From Alphaproteobacteria bacterium (GTDB lineage Bacteria > Pseudomonadota > Alphaproteobacteria > Micavibrionales > Micavibrionaceae): a stretch of DNA of 48,078 bases. Below are positions 16,621 to 24,840 of the stretch, one piece after another. The stretch is taken from the NCBI GenBank assembly GCA_020445145.1, contig JAGRHC010000038.1, forward strand, positions 1 to 48,078, written 5' to 3'. The stretch's first letter is position 1. Each line of letters starts with the position of its first letter. A program made the position numbers and the translations under genes. The notes beneath the pieces are model-generated. The model ran no database searches. It saw nothing but the letters and a program-made list of their open reading frames with translations, and had not been told where the DNA came from.

Positions 16621-17220
16621 TTATTCTTCGGTCGATGCTTCTGCGTTTTCTTCTTCCGCTTCGGCAGCGACTTCTACTAGCTCTTGTGCTTTTGGCTCTT
16701 CAACAACCTCTTCAGAGGTTGCGATCAGAGCACGGCCTGTTTTCGCCTGAATTTCCGCTTCCCCGTCGTTCCGTGCGATGTTGATCGTCACGCTGACTTT
16801 TACTTCCGGGTGAAGAATGATGTCTACCGGGAACAGGCCAATCGTTTTCAGGTTGGTGTTCAGGTAAACCATTGTTTTGCGGATGTCTTCTTTTGTTGCT
16901 TCTGAAACAGCCTGTGCGATGTCGCGAGATGTTACAGAGCCGTAAAGTTGACCGGCTTCAGATGCCTGACGGATCAGGGATGCTGTTACGCCTTCCAGTT
17001 TCTTTGCGTTCTTTTCCGCTTCTTTTTTCAGCTTGTCATTCTCGGACTCGAGATGCTTTTTCTGTGCTTCAAAGTAAGCGAGGTTTTCTTTGCTTGCACG
17101 CAGGGCTTTTTTCTGCGGCAGGAGGTAGTTGCGGGCATAGCCTGGCTTAACGTTAACAACGTCACCCATTTTCCCTAGGCTTTCCACGCGCTCCAGCAAA
17201 ATTACTTGTGTTGCAGACAT
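16621..17220 (-). CDS. rplI: 50S ribosomal protein L9
   Basis: 199 residues; the extra C-terminal acidic tail (EEPKAQELVEVAAEAEEENAEASTEE region) makes it longer than the about 150-residue E. coli protein, as is common in alphaproteobacteria. The N-terminus has VILLERVESLGKMGDVVNVKPGYARNYL (key residues), which is the L9 signature that binds 23S rRNA; the long connecting helix follows and then the C-terminal domain with AGQLYGSVTSRDIA. GGAGA before the ATG supports the start. Last gene of rpsF-rpsR-rplI. Confidence 0.97.
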   Translation of the reverse strand: MSATQVILLERVESLGKMGDVVNVKPGYARNYLLPQKKALRASKENLAYFEAQKKHLESENDKLKKEAEKNAKKLEGVTASLIRQASEAGQLYGSVTSRDIAQAVSEATKEDIRKTMVYLNTNLKTIGLFPVDIILHPEVKVSVTINIARNDGEAEIQAKTGRALIATSEEVVEEPKAQELVEVAAEAEEENAEASTEE

Positions 17221-17242
17221 GTTTTTTCTCCAGATCTAATGT

Positions 17243-17518
17243 TTAACGGCGCTGTTGCGCGTTGTCGGTATCGTGCTGAACGTAAGGCAGCAGACCCATG
17301 AAGCGCGCGCGCTTGATTGCTCTTGCCAACTCACGCTGTTTTTTCTGAGAAACCGCAGTGATACGGCTTGGGATGATTTTCCCACGCTCAGAAATGTAGC
17401 GGCTCAGCAGCCTTGTGTTTTTCCAGTCGATTGCCGGCGCGTTCGGCCCTGTAAACGGGCAGGTTTTCTTGCGGCGGAAAAATGGACGTTTTACGGTCGG
17501 TGCATCAGCGGCGCTCAT
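17243..17518 (-). CDS. rpsR: 30S ribosomal protein S18
   Basis: 91 residues. It contains [37 protein letters not shown] and [19 protein letters not shown], all S18 hallmarks. S18 pairs with S6 on the small subunit platform. Its start codon overlaps the rpsF stop by one base (TAATG), so the two are coupled, and rplI follows 22 bases later. Confidence 0.98.
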   Translation of the reverse strand: MSAADAPTVKRPFFRRKKTCPFTGPNAPAIDWKNTRLLSRYISERGKIIPSRITAVSQKKQRELARAIKRARFMGLLPYVQHDTDNAQQRR

Positions 17519-17889
17519 TATGCGGCCTCCTTCTTATTGTATGGTTTGTCATCATCAGAATCATCGCGGCCTTTGTCCATCATGATCGACGGGCCATCAG
17601 ACAGCTTGTCTTCGCGCAGGGTCAGGTAGCGCACGACATCTTCGTGCAGGCGCATCTGACGTTCCATTTCATGGACAGCCGGTGCCGGCGCATCGATTTC
17701 AAGCAACGTGTAGTGTGCCTTACGGCTTTTGTTGATGCGGTAAGCGAGATTACGCAGGCCCCATTGCTCGACCTTGTGAATCTTGCCACCCTGATCGGTG
17801 ATGATTTTAGAAAGTTGTTCTGTCAGAGCCTTGACCTGCGTTTCGGTCATGTCCTGACGCGCCATATAGACGGTTTCGTAAAAAGGCAT
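17518..17889 (-). CDS. rpsF: 30S ribosomal protein S6
   Basis: 123 residues with [19 protein letters not shown] at the start, [19 protein letters not shown] in the middle and [19 protein letters not shown], typical of S6. A C-terminal charged tail with Asp runs (DDSDDDK) is present. Ribosome-binding site AGGAG lies just before the ATG. First gene of the operon; a strong hairpin lies 68-89 bases upstream of its start codon. Confidence 0.98.
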   Translation of the reverse strand: MPFYETVYMARQDMTETQVKALTEQLSKIITDQGGKIHKVEQWGLRNLAYRINKSRKAHYTLLEIDAPAPAVHEMERQMRLHEDVVRYLTLREDKLSDGPSIMMDKGRDDSDDDKPYNKKEAA

Positions 17890-17956
17890 ATTTTTCTCCT
17901 CTAGGGTTCACGCTTTTTCAGGACAAGAAATTTTGTTTCTTTCCTCTAAAAGCAAA

Positions 17957-17978
17957 GCTGGCGGGCCTTTCCGCCAGC
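17957..17978 (-). promoter_or_regulatory. Hairpin in the rpsF leader, candidate autoregulatory or attenuator element
   Basis: GCTGGCGG (17957-17964) and CCGCCAGC (17971-17978) form a perfect 8-bp stem with a 6-base loop in the 5' untranslated region of rpsF. On the transcript it is followed by a U-rich run (CTTTGCTTTTAG). S6:S18 is known to regulate its own operon through a leader RNA in several bacteria; whether this hairpin is that element is inference. Confidence 0.45.
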
Positions 17979-18050
17979 GAGGTTTACGTATCGGTGCGGA
18001 ATATTGCGCAGTCCGGCGCAAAATGCAAGGTTTTTTTGTGCTTTCCAGCG

Positions 18051-18347
18051 TCAGGGCCGTGTTTTTGGATTGCTGTTCGCCGTGCGCTCCATGTAGCCTG
18101 CCATCAGCGTTGTCCAGCCATCCTCTGGTGCAAGGCTGCGGTAGCGGTGCATTCCGCTCCTCAACATTGTCTCCAGCTCTTCGCGGGTCAATTCCGGGCA
18201 GCGGAGCGCATTTTTAAAATCCAGAAGCGCCATGCCAGCAAAATCTGCATAATCTGCGTTCATGCTCTCATGTTGCTGAGCTGCATGATATGCCCAGTTC
18301 GTTTCTTCAATTACGATTTCCAGAGCACTTTGTGTTATATTTTCCAT
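18051..18347 (-). CDS. Small unknown protein, 98 residues
   Basis: Unrecognised cytoplasmic protein beginning MENITQSALEIVIEETNWAY, mainly predicted helical, with acidic residues in the first half. The start has GGGATG about 7 bases upstream. It lies between the rpsF leader and the divergent fabD gene with no obvious partner. Codon choice looks coding and no larger frame competes. It may be a lineage-specific gene; no function can be given. Confidence 0.5.
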   Translation of the reverse strand: MENITQSALEIVIEETNWAYHAAQQHESMNADYADFAGMALLDFKNALRCPELTREELETMLRSGMHRYRSLAPEDGWTTLMAGYMERTANSNPKTRP

Positions 18348-18659
18348 TTCTTAACATCCCTATTACATCTCGTAAGACAAATTATTTGCACTTTTCTACT
18401 AATTATATGTATTTTACTCAGGAATTTGGGGTCTTAAGTAATCGGTACGCAGAAAACATAAAAGAATTTAAGTATTCTACATTTGTTTTTCTTTGCATTT
18501 CCTCCCGAACAGTTCAGATTGTCTCATAATCCAAAAATAAAAAGCAAACTTTACATGAAAAGTTCGTTCAAGTTTTTGATTGACAATATTTTTTTAGAAA
18601 ATATGTTCTGAGGCAAATTCTCTAATTTAAACTGTTTTTCACGAATCAGGATGGTCGCC
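18348..18659. other. 312-base AT-rich gap between the 98-residue gene and fabD
   Basis: Divergent intergenic region, strongly AT-rich, likely holding promoters for both sides. It contains TTACATCTCGTAA at 18363-18375, a near-palindrome that shares an 11-base core with a site upstream of nrdA. No small gene or structured RNA was recognised. Confidence 0.5.
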
Positions 18660-19616
18660 ATGAGTCTAAACCGTACTTTCATATTTCCCGGGCAAGGGTC
18701 CCAAAGCGTTGGTATGGGTAAAGAACTTGCTGATAGCTTTGCAGAAGCCAGAGCGGTTTTTGAAGAAGTCGACTCTTCCCTATCCCAAAATCTTAGCCGC
18801 ATGATGTTTGAGGGGCCTGAAGATCAACTTAATTTGACAGAGAACACACAACCCGCCTTGATGGCCGTGTCGATGGCGGTCGTTCGGGTTCTAGAAAAAC
18901 AAGGCGGTATTCAGATTAAAGACGCCTGCGCTTATGTTGCGGGGCATTCATTGGGAGAATATGCAGCGTTAACAGCAGCAGGGACCGTGGCGCTTTCGGA
19001 TACTGCGCGCTTGCTAAAGCTGCGCGGTCAATCCATGCAAAAAGCTGTTCCTGTAGGCGTTGGCGCCATGGCAGCGATTTTAGGGATGGATTTTTCTGAG
19101 GTAAAGGATGTTGCCGAGTGTTCCGCTCAGGGACAGGTTTGTCAGGCAGCCAATGATAACTCTGATGGGCAGGTTGTTGTTAGCGGCCATAAAGAAGCCG
19201 TTGAGCGGGCTGTTGCCCTTGCCAGTGAACGTGGCGCCAAGCGCGCAGTGATCCTCCCTGTCAGTGCCCCGTTTCATTGTAGCTTGATGGAACCGGCGGC
19301 GCGCGCGATGGAAGACGCACTTGCTGATACGCAATTTCACGCGCCTTGCGTTCCCGTTGTTGCAAATGTTACGGCGAAGGCTGAGAATGATCCTGCGGTC
19401 CTCAAAAAACTTCTGGTAGAACAAGTTACTGGTATGGTGCGCTGGCGGGAATCTGTTTTATGGATGCGTGATCAGGGCGTCACACAAATGGCAGAGCTTG
19501 GCTCTGGCAAAGTCCTAAGCGGGCTTGTTCGCCGGATTGATAAAGAAGTCTCCTGTTTAAGTGCCGGAACACCATCAGAGGTTGAAGCATTGATTGAAGC
19601 TTTGCGCGCGTCATAG
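18660..19616 (+). CDS. fabD: Malonyl-CoA:ACP transacylase
   Basis: Transfers malonyl from CoA to acyl carrier protein for fatty acid synthesis. 318 residues from MSLNRTFIFPGQGSQ; CAGGA at 18646-18650 favours this ATG over the one 9 bases upstream. The nucleophile is Ser97 in GHSLGEY. GQGSQSVGMG forms the N-terminal loop, the catalytic His is in APFHCSLM, and NVTAKAEND and GSGKVLSGL complete the family pattern. fabG is not next to it; a fabG lies about 14 kb away on the other strand. Confidence 0.97.
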   Translation: MSLNRTFIFPGQGSQSVGMGKELADSFAEARAVFEEVDSSLSQNLSRMMFEGPEDQLNLTENTQPALMAVSMAVVRVLEKQGGIQIKDACAYVAGHSLGEYAALTAAGTVALSDTARLLKLRGQSMQKAVPVGVGAMAAILGMDFSEVKDVAECSAQGQVCQAANDNSDGQVVVSGHKEAVERAVALASERGAKRAVILPVSAPFHCSLMEPAARAMEDALADTQFHAPCVPVVANVTAKAENDPAVLKKLLVEQVTGMVRWRESVLWMRDQGVTQMAELGSGKVLSGLVRRIDKEVSCLSAGTPSEVEALIEALRAS

Positions 19617-19733
19617 ATTATAGGTTTTGGTCCGCTAAAATACATTGGCATGAAATTGTTATGATTTTTTAATCTGCCTCCTGTACACTCAGGGACGAAA
19701 TATCAATCGTGTTCAGCACTTCATTGACGTCCT

Positions 19734-20858
19734 ATGAGCCATAAAAACGACCGCCTTGTTGCTATTGTCGATTCCAATGATGTTCACCGATCGAAAGTGT
19801 CGGCGGCACTTATGTCGTTTTATGATACTTGTGATTGGGGAAATTCAAAAGAAGCGATCAAGGGACTTGAAAAGTCTCCTCCGGCGTTAATTCTTTTAAC
19901 CTCATATGCCGAGCCGTTTAGTTCTGTTGGATTTATTCAGGCAATACGCGCTCACTCTATTCTTAAAAATACACCTATTCTTTATATCGCCGAGTCCGAG
20001 ACCGATCCGGGGATTGAGAAAACAAAAGAAGCCGGGGCGAACGGGTATATTGCCAAGCCATATCCCCGGAGCGTTCTTATTCAGACAATTTCCAAGAAAC
20101 TGAATGCAGGTATTGAGGAACAATGGGAGGCTTTGCCTGATATCCAGCGTGACGCCCTTAAAAACAGCGTTTCGGTATTCAGAGAGATTGCGGATGTTTT
20201 ACTCACCGGGGAAACGGTCTCTTTTGCTGACGTTAAAGATAATTGTAAGCCGCTGGTGAATGCGATTGCCAGTAATGATTTTAAATCTATTCTGGATGGT
20301 GTTCGTAACCATGACGACTACACCTATGCACACAGCATGCGCGTTGCGACGATGCTTTCCCTTTTAGGGCATGCCGCCGGATTTCGTGACAATGAGCAGC
20401 TTTTGCTGGCCAGCGGCGGTCTTTTGCACGATGTCGGCAAAATGAAGATTCCTCATAATATTTTGAATAAGCCGGGAAGGCTTACCGAGGAAGAATTTGA
20501 AATCATGAAAAACCATGTACCTGAGACTGTTGATTATCTTGTGCATGCAGGGAATATGCCGCGCGCTGTTATGATTATTGCCGAGCAGCATCATGAGAAA
20601 ATTGACGGGACGGGTTACCCTCACGGGCTTAAAGGCTCAGAGCTTAATGAGCTCGCGCGTATGGCTGCTGTTGTTGATGTTTTTAGCGCGCTTACGGACA
20701 GACGTGTTTACAAGCCGTCCATGCCAGCGACAAAGGCGATGAGCATTATGACCGAAGAGATGAGCGGGCATCTTGATCAGAAATATGTTGAAATGTTCCG
20801 GGGCATTTTGGGTGATGCGTCCCTTCTCGATCCGGAAATCGCAGAACCTTCAGCTTAA
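19734..20858 (+). CDS. HD-GYP domain protein with degenerate receiver domain
   Basis: 374 residues. Residues about 8-125 fold like a response-regulator receiver: Asp13 of the acidic pocket (VAIVDSND) and the conserved Lys108 (AKP) are present, but the phosphoacceptor Asp is replaced, since the strand reads ALILLTS with Thr56 at that place. Residues about 185-365 form an HD-GYP domain with HAHSMRVA-type helix (YAHSMRVA), HD at 232-233 (HDVGK), EQHHEKIDGTGYP ending in GYP 294-296, and DVFSALTDRR. HD-GYP proteins hydrolyse cyclic di-GMP; the metal and catalytic residues look intact. The receiver is probably phosphorylation-independent. No histidine kinase is adjacent. Confidence 0.92.
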   Translation: MSHKNDRLVAIVDSNDVHRSKVSAALMSFYDTCDWGNSKEAIKGLEKSPPALILLTSYAEPFSSVGFIQAIRAHSILKNTPILYIAESETDPGIEKTKEAGANGYIAKPYPRSVLIQTISKKLNAGIEEQWEALPDIQRDALKNSVSVFREIADVLLTGETVSFADVKDNCKPLVNAIASNDFKSILDGVRNHDDYTYAHSMRVATMLSLLGHAAGFRDNEQLLLASGGLLHDVGKMKIPHNILNKPGRLTEEEFEIMKNHVPETVDYLVHAGNMPRAVMIIAEQHHEKIDGTGYPHGLKGSELNELARMAAVVDVFSALTDRRVYKPSMPATKAMSIMTEEMSGHLDQKYVEMFRGILGDASLLDPEIAEPSA

Positions 20859-21455
20859 CGCTCGTTTCGCCAGGAAATTCTTCTTTATTCCCTCTACTTC
20901 CCTGCGGGAGAGCTTTAGGCCTTCTCGGATAAATTCCAGCATCGCGACTTCATCTTCATCCATATGTCCATCTGCGGCGAGAATGTAGAGCGAGGCAACG
21001 ATCAGCTTGTGTTTCGATTCTTTGTTCAGGGCGCCTTCCAAAGTGCTTAGTTCATATTCCACATCAACGCCTTCAGCCATCATTTCTTCGGCCGTTTTGC
21101 GGATGAGCGCATCACTGATCTCTGATTTGGTCAGATGCTTATATATTCTGCTGATTTCTGAAATTTCTTTCTCTTCAAGAACATTATCTGCGATTGAGAT
21201 GGCGATCATGCAGCGGATCAATCCGATTGTGAAAAGATTTGCATCGCCTGCGCGCACGCCTTTTTTCGGGATGAACTCGGAACCGGCCAGGCTTAGGAAC
21301 CCCATGACAAGAAGGATAAAGCCTCCGCCGGACATCGCGGTTCCAACGGCTAAAACCGGGAGGCTTTCTGTGGCATGTGAGAAATAAGCACCTACCGCAA
21401 TAATACCCGGCAGTAATAATAGAATCCCCAACCCTAGAAACTTGGTCCCAAACAT
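20850..21455 (-). CDS. Membrane protein with TerB-like domain
   Basis: 201 residues. Two hydrophobic segments lie at about 5-25 and 33-55, then a soluble helical domain (about 75-195) with LIRCMIAISIADNVLEEKEISEI and SLYILAADGHMDEDEVAMLEFI. The ADG.MDEDE pattern is typical of TerB/DjlA-N-like domains, which are thought to bind metal or act as scaffolds. AGGGGG before the ATG supports the start. Its 3' end overlaps the HD-GYP gene by 9 bases in convergent orientation. The exact role is unknown. Confidence 0.7.
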   Translation of the reverse strand: MFGTKFLGLGILLLLPGIIAVGAYFSHATESLPVLAVGTAMSGGGFILLVMGFLSLAGSEFIPKKGVRAGDANLFTIGLIRCMIAISIADNVLEEKEISEISRIYKHLTKSEISDALIRKTAEEMMAEGVDVEYELSTLEGALNKESKHKLIVASLYILAADGHMDEDEVAMLEFIREGLKLSRREVEGIKKNFLAKRALS

Positions 21456-21572
21456 TGTGCCCCCTTTGTTTTGCGCTCTTAGCCTATCAGGCTCTTCGGG
21501 AGATAGGAAGCCTTAATCACAAGGGCGCGGTTTGCTCTGGACAGATTGTCATCCGTTAAATTATATAAGCCT

Positions 21573-21950
21573 ATGTCCTGTTATTTACGCGGTTTTTTGC
21601 AGATTTCTCTTATTCTTGCTGTTGTTACGGCAGGAATTTCTCCGGCTTGCCGGTTTATCTCCGGACAGCAACGTGATTTGATCGAGATCTGCTCGGCGGA
21701 TGGAACGGCTAAAGTTATCGAGGTGGCCTCCCACAAAGGTTCCGAGGCCCCTTCTGAGCATCATCACAATAAGAAAGATGACTGTGCGTTTTGTTTTACC
21801 CAGACGCATGTTGCGAAAGGTCACTTTGACTCTCCCGTTCTTCCCGTTCCAGAGCATGAAACTGTCCATGTGAAATTGGACAGGAAAATCTTTTTCCTTC
21901 AATCGCCAACCTCACAGCATCAACCGCGCGGCCCTCCCGTTCTTTCCTGA
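21573..21950 (+). CDS. DUF2946-like small exported protein with His/Cys cluster
   Basis: About 125 residues from the ATG at 21573 (a TTG 27 bases earlier is possible). The N-terminal hydrophobic stretch LRGFLQISLILAVVTAGISPA looks like a signal or anchor. The middle has EHHHNKKDDCAFCF, a His-rich segment followed by CxxC, and a downstream His. This arrangement resembles DUF2946 proteins, which often sit near copper-handling genes. It is followed 45 bases later by an unknown gene and then by a SCO1-like gene, supporting a metal-related theme. Family assignment is tentative. Confidence 0.6.
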   Translation: MSCYLRGFLQISLILAVVTAGISPACRFISGQQRDLIEICSADGTAKVIEVASHKGSEAPSEHHHNKKDDCAFCFTQTHVAKGHFDSPVLPVPEHETVHVKLDRKIFFLQSPTSQHQPRGPPVLS

Positions 21951-21995
21951 TTTTTACGATTTTTAAAATTAGAAACAGGATTAAGGAGCCATGTC

Positions 21996-22484
21996 ATGGC
22001 AACGACGACTAGAGGTCAGGAGACACCGAGCCTGACCGAAGCCTTTCAACAGGCCAATCATTTACGGCATTATATTATGGATGCGAGTATGTTCCTTATG
22101 GCGATTGGGGCGGCTGTTACCGCAGCCGGGCCATTGGTCGGGATTTTTGATCCAATCACGCCGTTTATCAGTATGCACTTCCAAGGCTTTCAATCGGCTT
22201 TTGATCACCTTCCAACCTTTTTTTCCAATGCCTGGGACAATATGCAGGATGGCGTCTTATCGTCCGGCATTGATATTGGCATGAATCATCTGGATCACGG
22301 GGTTTCCGGCGCACTTGGCCATGCCGCGCATACAGGTATCGATTCTCAAGTGAGCCAGTTTAATAGCTGGACGCGAGGCCTTTCTCCGGCGGAACTTGCC
22401 GACATTAAGGGGGAAGCAAACGATATTTACGGAATGTCGCTTTGGGACTATTTCAACACTAATTTTCTTCAGCATGGTTTATAG
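21996..22484 (+). CDS. Unknown protein with one hydrophobic segment, 162 residues
   Basis: Unrecognised. Residues about 28-52 form a hydrophobic helix (FLMAIGAAVTAAGPLVGIF), and the rest is soluble and His-rich (HFQGF, HLDHGVSGALGHAAHTG, ending FLQHGL). Translation starts at an ATG with AAGGAG upstream. It lies between the DUF2946-like gene and the SCO1-like gene, with only 5 bases to the latter's in-frame first ATG, so these three form an operon. His content could bind metal, but no motif is decisive. Confidence 0.65.
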   Translation: MATTTRGQETPSLTEAFQQANHLRHYIMDASMFLMAIGAAVTAAGPLVGIFDPITPFISMHFQGFQSAFDHLPTFFSNAWDNMQDGVLSSGIDIGMNHLDHGVSGALGHAAHTGIDSQVSQFNSWTRGLSPAELADIKGEANDIYGMSLWDYFNTNFLQHGL

Positions 22485-22495
22485 GAGGAATGATC

Positions 22496-23197
22496 ATGAA
22501 TAAGACGATCCCTCTTATTTTTACTTTGGCCGTTTCCTCCGGGCTATCGCAGGACGCCAGAGCCTGGCCGTGGGAAAATGCAGCGCCGGTTGTCGACTCT
22601 CAGGTCAAGCCGGGAAGCGATCGTATTGGCGGGGATTTAAGCTTTCTTAGAGACCGTCACGGGCAGAGCGCCCAGAGAAGGCTGGATGGGCAATATAAAC
22701 TTGTTTATTTTGGCGCCGCTCACAGCATTTCTCTTGTTCCCGGTCAAAATGCCAGTCCGCAAAATAATAGCTGCGCGATTGACTTGCTGGTTTTAGAGGA
22801 GGCGAGAAAGGAAGTGGGGCGGCGGTGTGGCCAATCTGTTTCCGATAGGCTTTCGGCGCTGTTTATCTACCCTTCTCCTCGTCTATCGGATCCGCCGCCT
22901 TATAATCTCCGGACATATCTTGATGTGCCGGGATCGCATATTCTGGGTTTACATGCACCAATTGAGGATATTTTATCGCTTGGGCGGCGTTATGCGGTTC
23001 GTTACCTTCAGGATAAACAAAGTGATGTTGTTACCGGCCACACCCGGTTTACATACCTGATGGGACCGGATGGAAAAAATCTGGCGATTTTTCCTGCTGA
23101 TATGGCGGATCCTGCCGGTGTCATAGCCAAGCAAATTATCCGAAGCATGTCGCTGGATAATTTTGCTCTTCCCGATACACCGGAATGTTCTCGCTAA
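22496..23197 (+). CDS. SCO1/SenC-like protein lacking the copper-binding cysteines
   Basis: 233 residues from the ATG at 22496, chosen because GGAGG at 22484-22488 is 7 bases away. A signal peptide ends near DARA. The thioredoxin-like fold of SCO proteins is recognisable: GGDLSFLRDRHGQ, then YKLVYFG (71-73), FIYPSPR in place of the usual strand, and GHTRFTYLMGPDGKNLAIF with the conserved His. But the CxxxC copper site that normally follows YFG is absent (AAHSISLVP). SCO proteins deliver copper to cytochrome oxidase; this one cannot bind it in the normal way, so it may be a redesigned or regulatory relative. Ends abutting phoH. Confidence 0.7.
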   Translation: MNKTIPLIFTLAVSSGLSQDARAWPWENAAPVVDSQVKPGSDRIGGDLSFLRDRHGQSAQRRLDGQYKLVYFGAAHSISLVPGQNASPQNNSCAIDLLVLEEARKEVGRRCGQSVSDRLSALFIYPSPRLSDPPPYNLRTYLDVPGSHILGLHAPIEDILSLGRRYAVRYLQDKQSDVVTGHTRFTYLMGPDGKNLAIFPADMADPAGVIAKQIIRSMSLDNFALPDTPECSR

Positions 23198-23950
23198 CTA
23201 GAGGACGTCCAGCATTTCTGCAACGAGCGGGTGACGCACGATATCGCCTTGATCGAGGCGGCATACGGCGACATTCCTGATTTTTTCCAGTCTGCGGGAT
23301 ATTTCGGAGAGACCTGATACACCTTCCAGAAGATCGGATTGATCCGGATCACCGGTCACGACCATCGTTGAATGCCAGCCGAGGCGCGATAGAATCATTT
23401 TCAGCTGACCGTAGGTGCAGTTTTGTGCCTCGTCGATCACCACGAATGCATTGTTCAAGGTCCGACCTCGCATGAATCCGATTGGTGCGATCTCGATTGT
23501 TCCGTCTTCGATATATGTGCGGACGCGTTTTCCGCCCATGCGATCTCCGAGCGCATCATAGAGCGGGCGCAGATACGGCGCCATTTTTTCATGCATATCC
23601 CCGGGAAGATAACCGAGAGATTCGCCTGCTTCCATCGCAGGGCGGGAGAGTATGATCCTTTCAACTTCTCCTTTTTCCAAAGCTTCGACAGCGGCGGAAA
23701 TTGCGAGATATGTTTTTCCTGTTCCTGCGGGGCCTATGGCCAGTGTCAGATTGTAGTCCTTGATTGCCTCCATCAGGGCAGCCTGACCTTCACTGCGCGG
23801 CTTGATTGTCTTGATATATTTCTGATCGCGGCGGCGGTCGATTTCTTCATCCAAAGGGTGCCAGCCCTTTTCCTCGAAAGACGGGTGAACAACGTTGTTT
23901 TCTTTTACTGACCGTGCGCTGGAACCTGATTTGCGGGCTTTTTTCGACAT
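23198..23950 (-). CDS. PhoH-like ATPase
   Basis: About 250 residues from MSKKARKSG, chosen for AGGAG 8 bases upstream; an in-frame upstream extension is unlikely. Walker A is GPAGTGKTYLA, Walker B is FVVIDEAQN, and RGRTLNNAFV and VTGDPDQSDLL are PhoH family landmarks. It is the shorter PhoH form. PhoH proteins are cytoplasmic RNA-associated ATPases often linked to YbeY and ribosome or RNA maturation, but ybeY is not nearby. Convergent with the SCO1-like gene, with stops adjacent. Confidence 0.9.
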   Translation of the reverse strand: MSKKARKSGSSARSVKENNVVHPSFEEKGWHPLDEEIDRRRDQKYIKTIKPRSEGQAALMEAIKDYNLTLAIGPAGTGKTYLAISAAVEALEKGEVERIILSRPAMEAGESLGYLPGDMHEKMAPYLRPLYDALGDRMGGKRVRTYIEDGTIEIAPIGFMRGRTLNNAFVVIDEAQNCTYGQLKMILSRLGWHSTMVVTGDPDQSDLLEGVSGLSEISRRLEKIRNVAVCRLDQGDIVRHPLVAEMLDVL

Positions 23951-24189
23951 GGGACTACTCCTTTGGCTGTGGCGTGAAAGACAAAAAGGGCACAACGTCT
24001 TGTGCGGCGTAAACTTAACGCCGTCAAAACGTCGGTAATCAATGTGTTGAAGAAGGGGAGATCAATCAGTGGTGATTGAGGGGAGGAAAATGCAGCAAGT
24101 GGCTTATGCAAGACCATCACGTATAGAATGTAGCATATTTACCAATATGACTGCTTGTTAATTTTTTTTACCCCTTAAATTTCCTGTGT

Positions 24190-24207
24190 AGTATTTTGCA
24201 AAATACT
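24190..24207. promoter_or_regulatory. Perfect 18-bp palindrome upstream of secreted-protein gene
   Basis: AGTATTTTGCAAAATACT is fully self-complementary and lies 36 bases before the start codon at 24243. It is flanked by a wider inverted pair, CCTGT at 24183-24187 and ACAGG at 24213-24217. The position fits an operator for a dimeric repressor over a promoter; a hairpin in the leader RNA is another option. Confidence 0.45.
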
Positions 24208-24242
24208 GTAAAACAGGCTATTCTTTATAGGTAGAAAGGACG

Positions 24243-24752
24243 ATGTTTCGAACTTTTGTGATGTCGACAAATCGATTTTTATTATGTTTTCTCTCGACTC
24301 TGGCTGTTGCTGCTGCAATGGCAGCGCCCTCGTTTGCGATTGATTACACAGCGAAAGATGATGGCGAGAGTGATGGAGGAGCGTCTTATTCCTACTACAA
24401 CAAACTTGATACGCCCAAGACCAGTACAACAGTCAAAAAGTCTTCCAAGAAAGATAAGAGCCTTAATAAGCTTGAAGCTCCGGGCTGTAGCGGGCAAGAA
24501 GAGGCTTTTCTTTTGAAGTATGATAATGTCCTTCAAAAACATTACGACAGATATCAAGACGAGGTTCTTGATACGCCTGTTAATGAAGATCTTGATGACG
24601 ACAGGCATGCCTTGAACAGAATGAAAAAAATTTCTGAGGAATTGAGTGCATTTATGAACTCTGAAGAGTATGAAAAGCTCAAAGAGATTCATAAAAAATG
24701 CGGAACAGAGATGCCTCGCTCGTCTTACGTTCAGAACCTCAGCATTTTCTAA
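24243..24752 (+). CDS. Secreted unknown protein, 169 residues
   Basis: Begins with a typical Sec signal peptide (basic start, hydrophobic FLLCFLSTLAVAAAMAA, cleavage near PSFA). The mature part starts acidic (DYTAKDDGESDGG), then Lys/Ser-rich linker (KKSSKKDKS), then a charged helical region with two Cys (GCSGQEE and HKKCGTE) that could form a disulfide in the periplasm. AAAGGA precedes the ATG; a second in-frame ATG lies 18 bases on. No family recognised. The nearby palindrome suggests regulated expression. Confidence 0.7.
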   Translation: MFRTFVMSTNRFLLCFLSTLAVAAAMAAPSFAIDYTAKDDGESDGGASYSYYNKLDTPKTSTTVKKSSKKDKSLNKLEAPGCSGQEEAFLLKYDNVLQKHYDRYQDEVLDTPVNEDLDDDRHALNRMKKISEELSAFMNSEEYEKLKEIHKKCGTEMPRSSYVQNLSIF

Positions 24753-24840
24753 ACGTTCTTTAGCGCTCCGAATTGCGCATTGCGTTTCCGTTTAAATCCC
24801 GATAGGTTAGCGCCTTGTTTCCCTAAGACAAGGTGATGTG

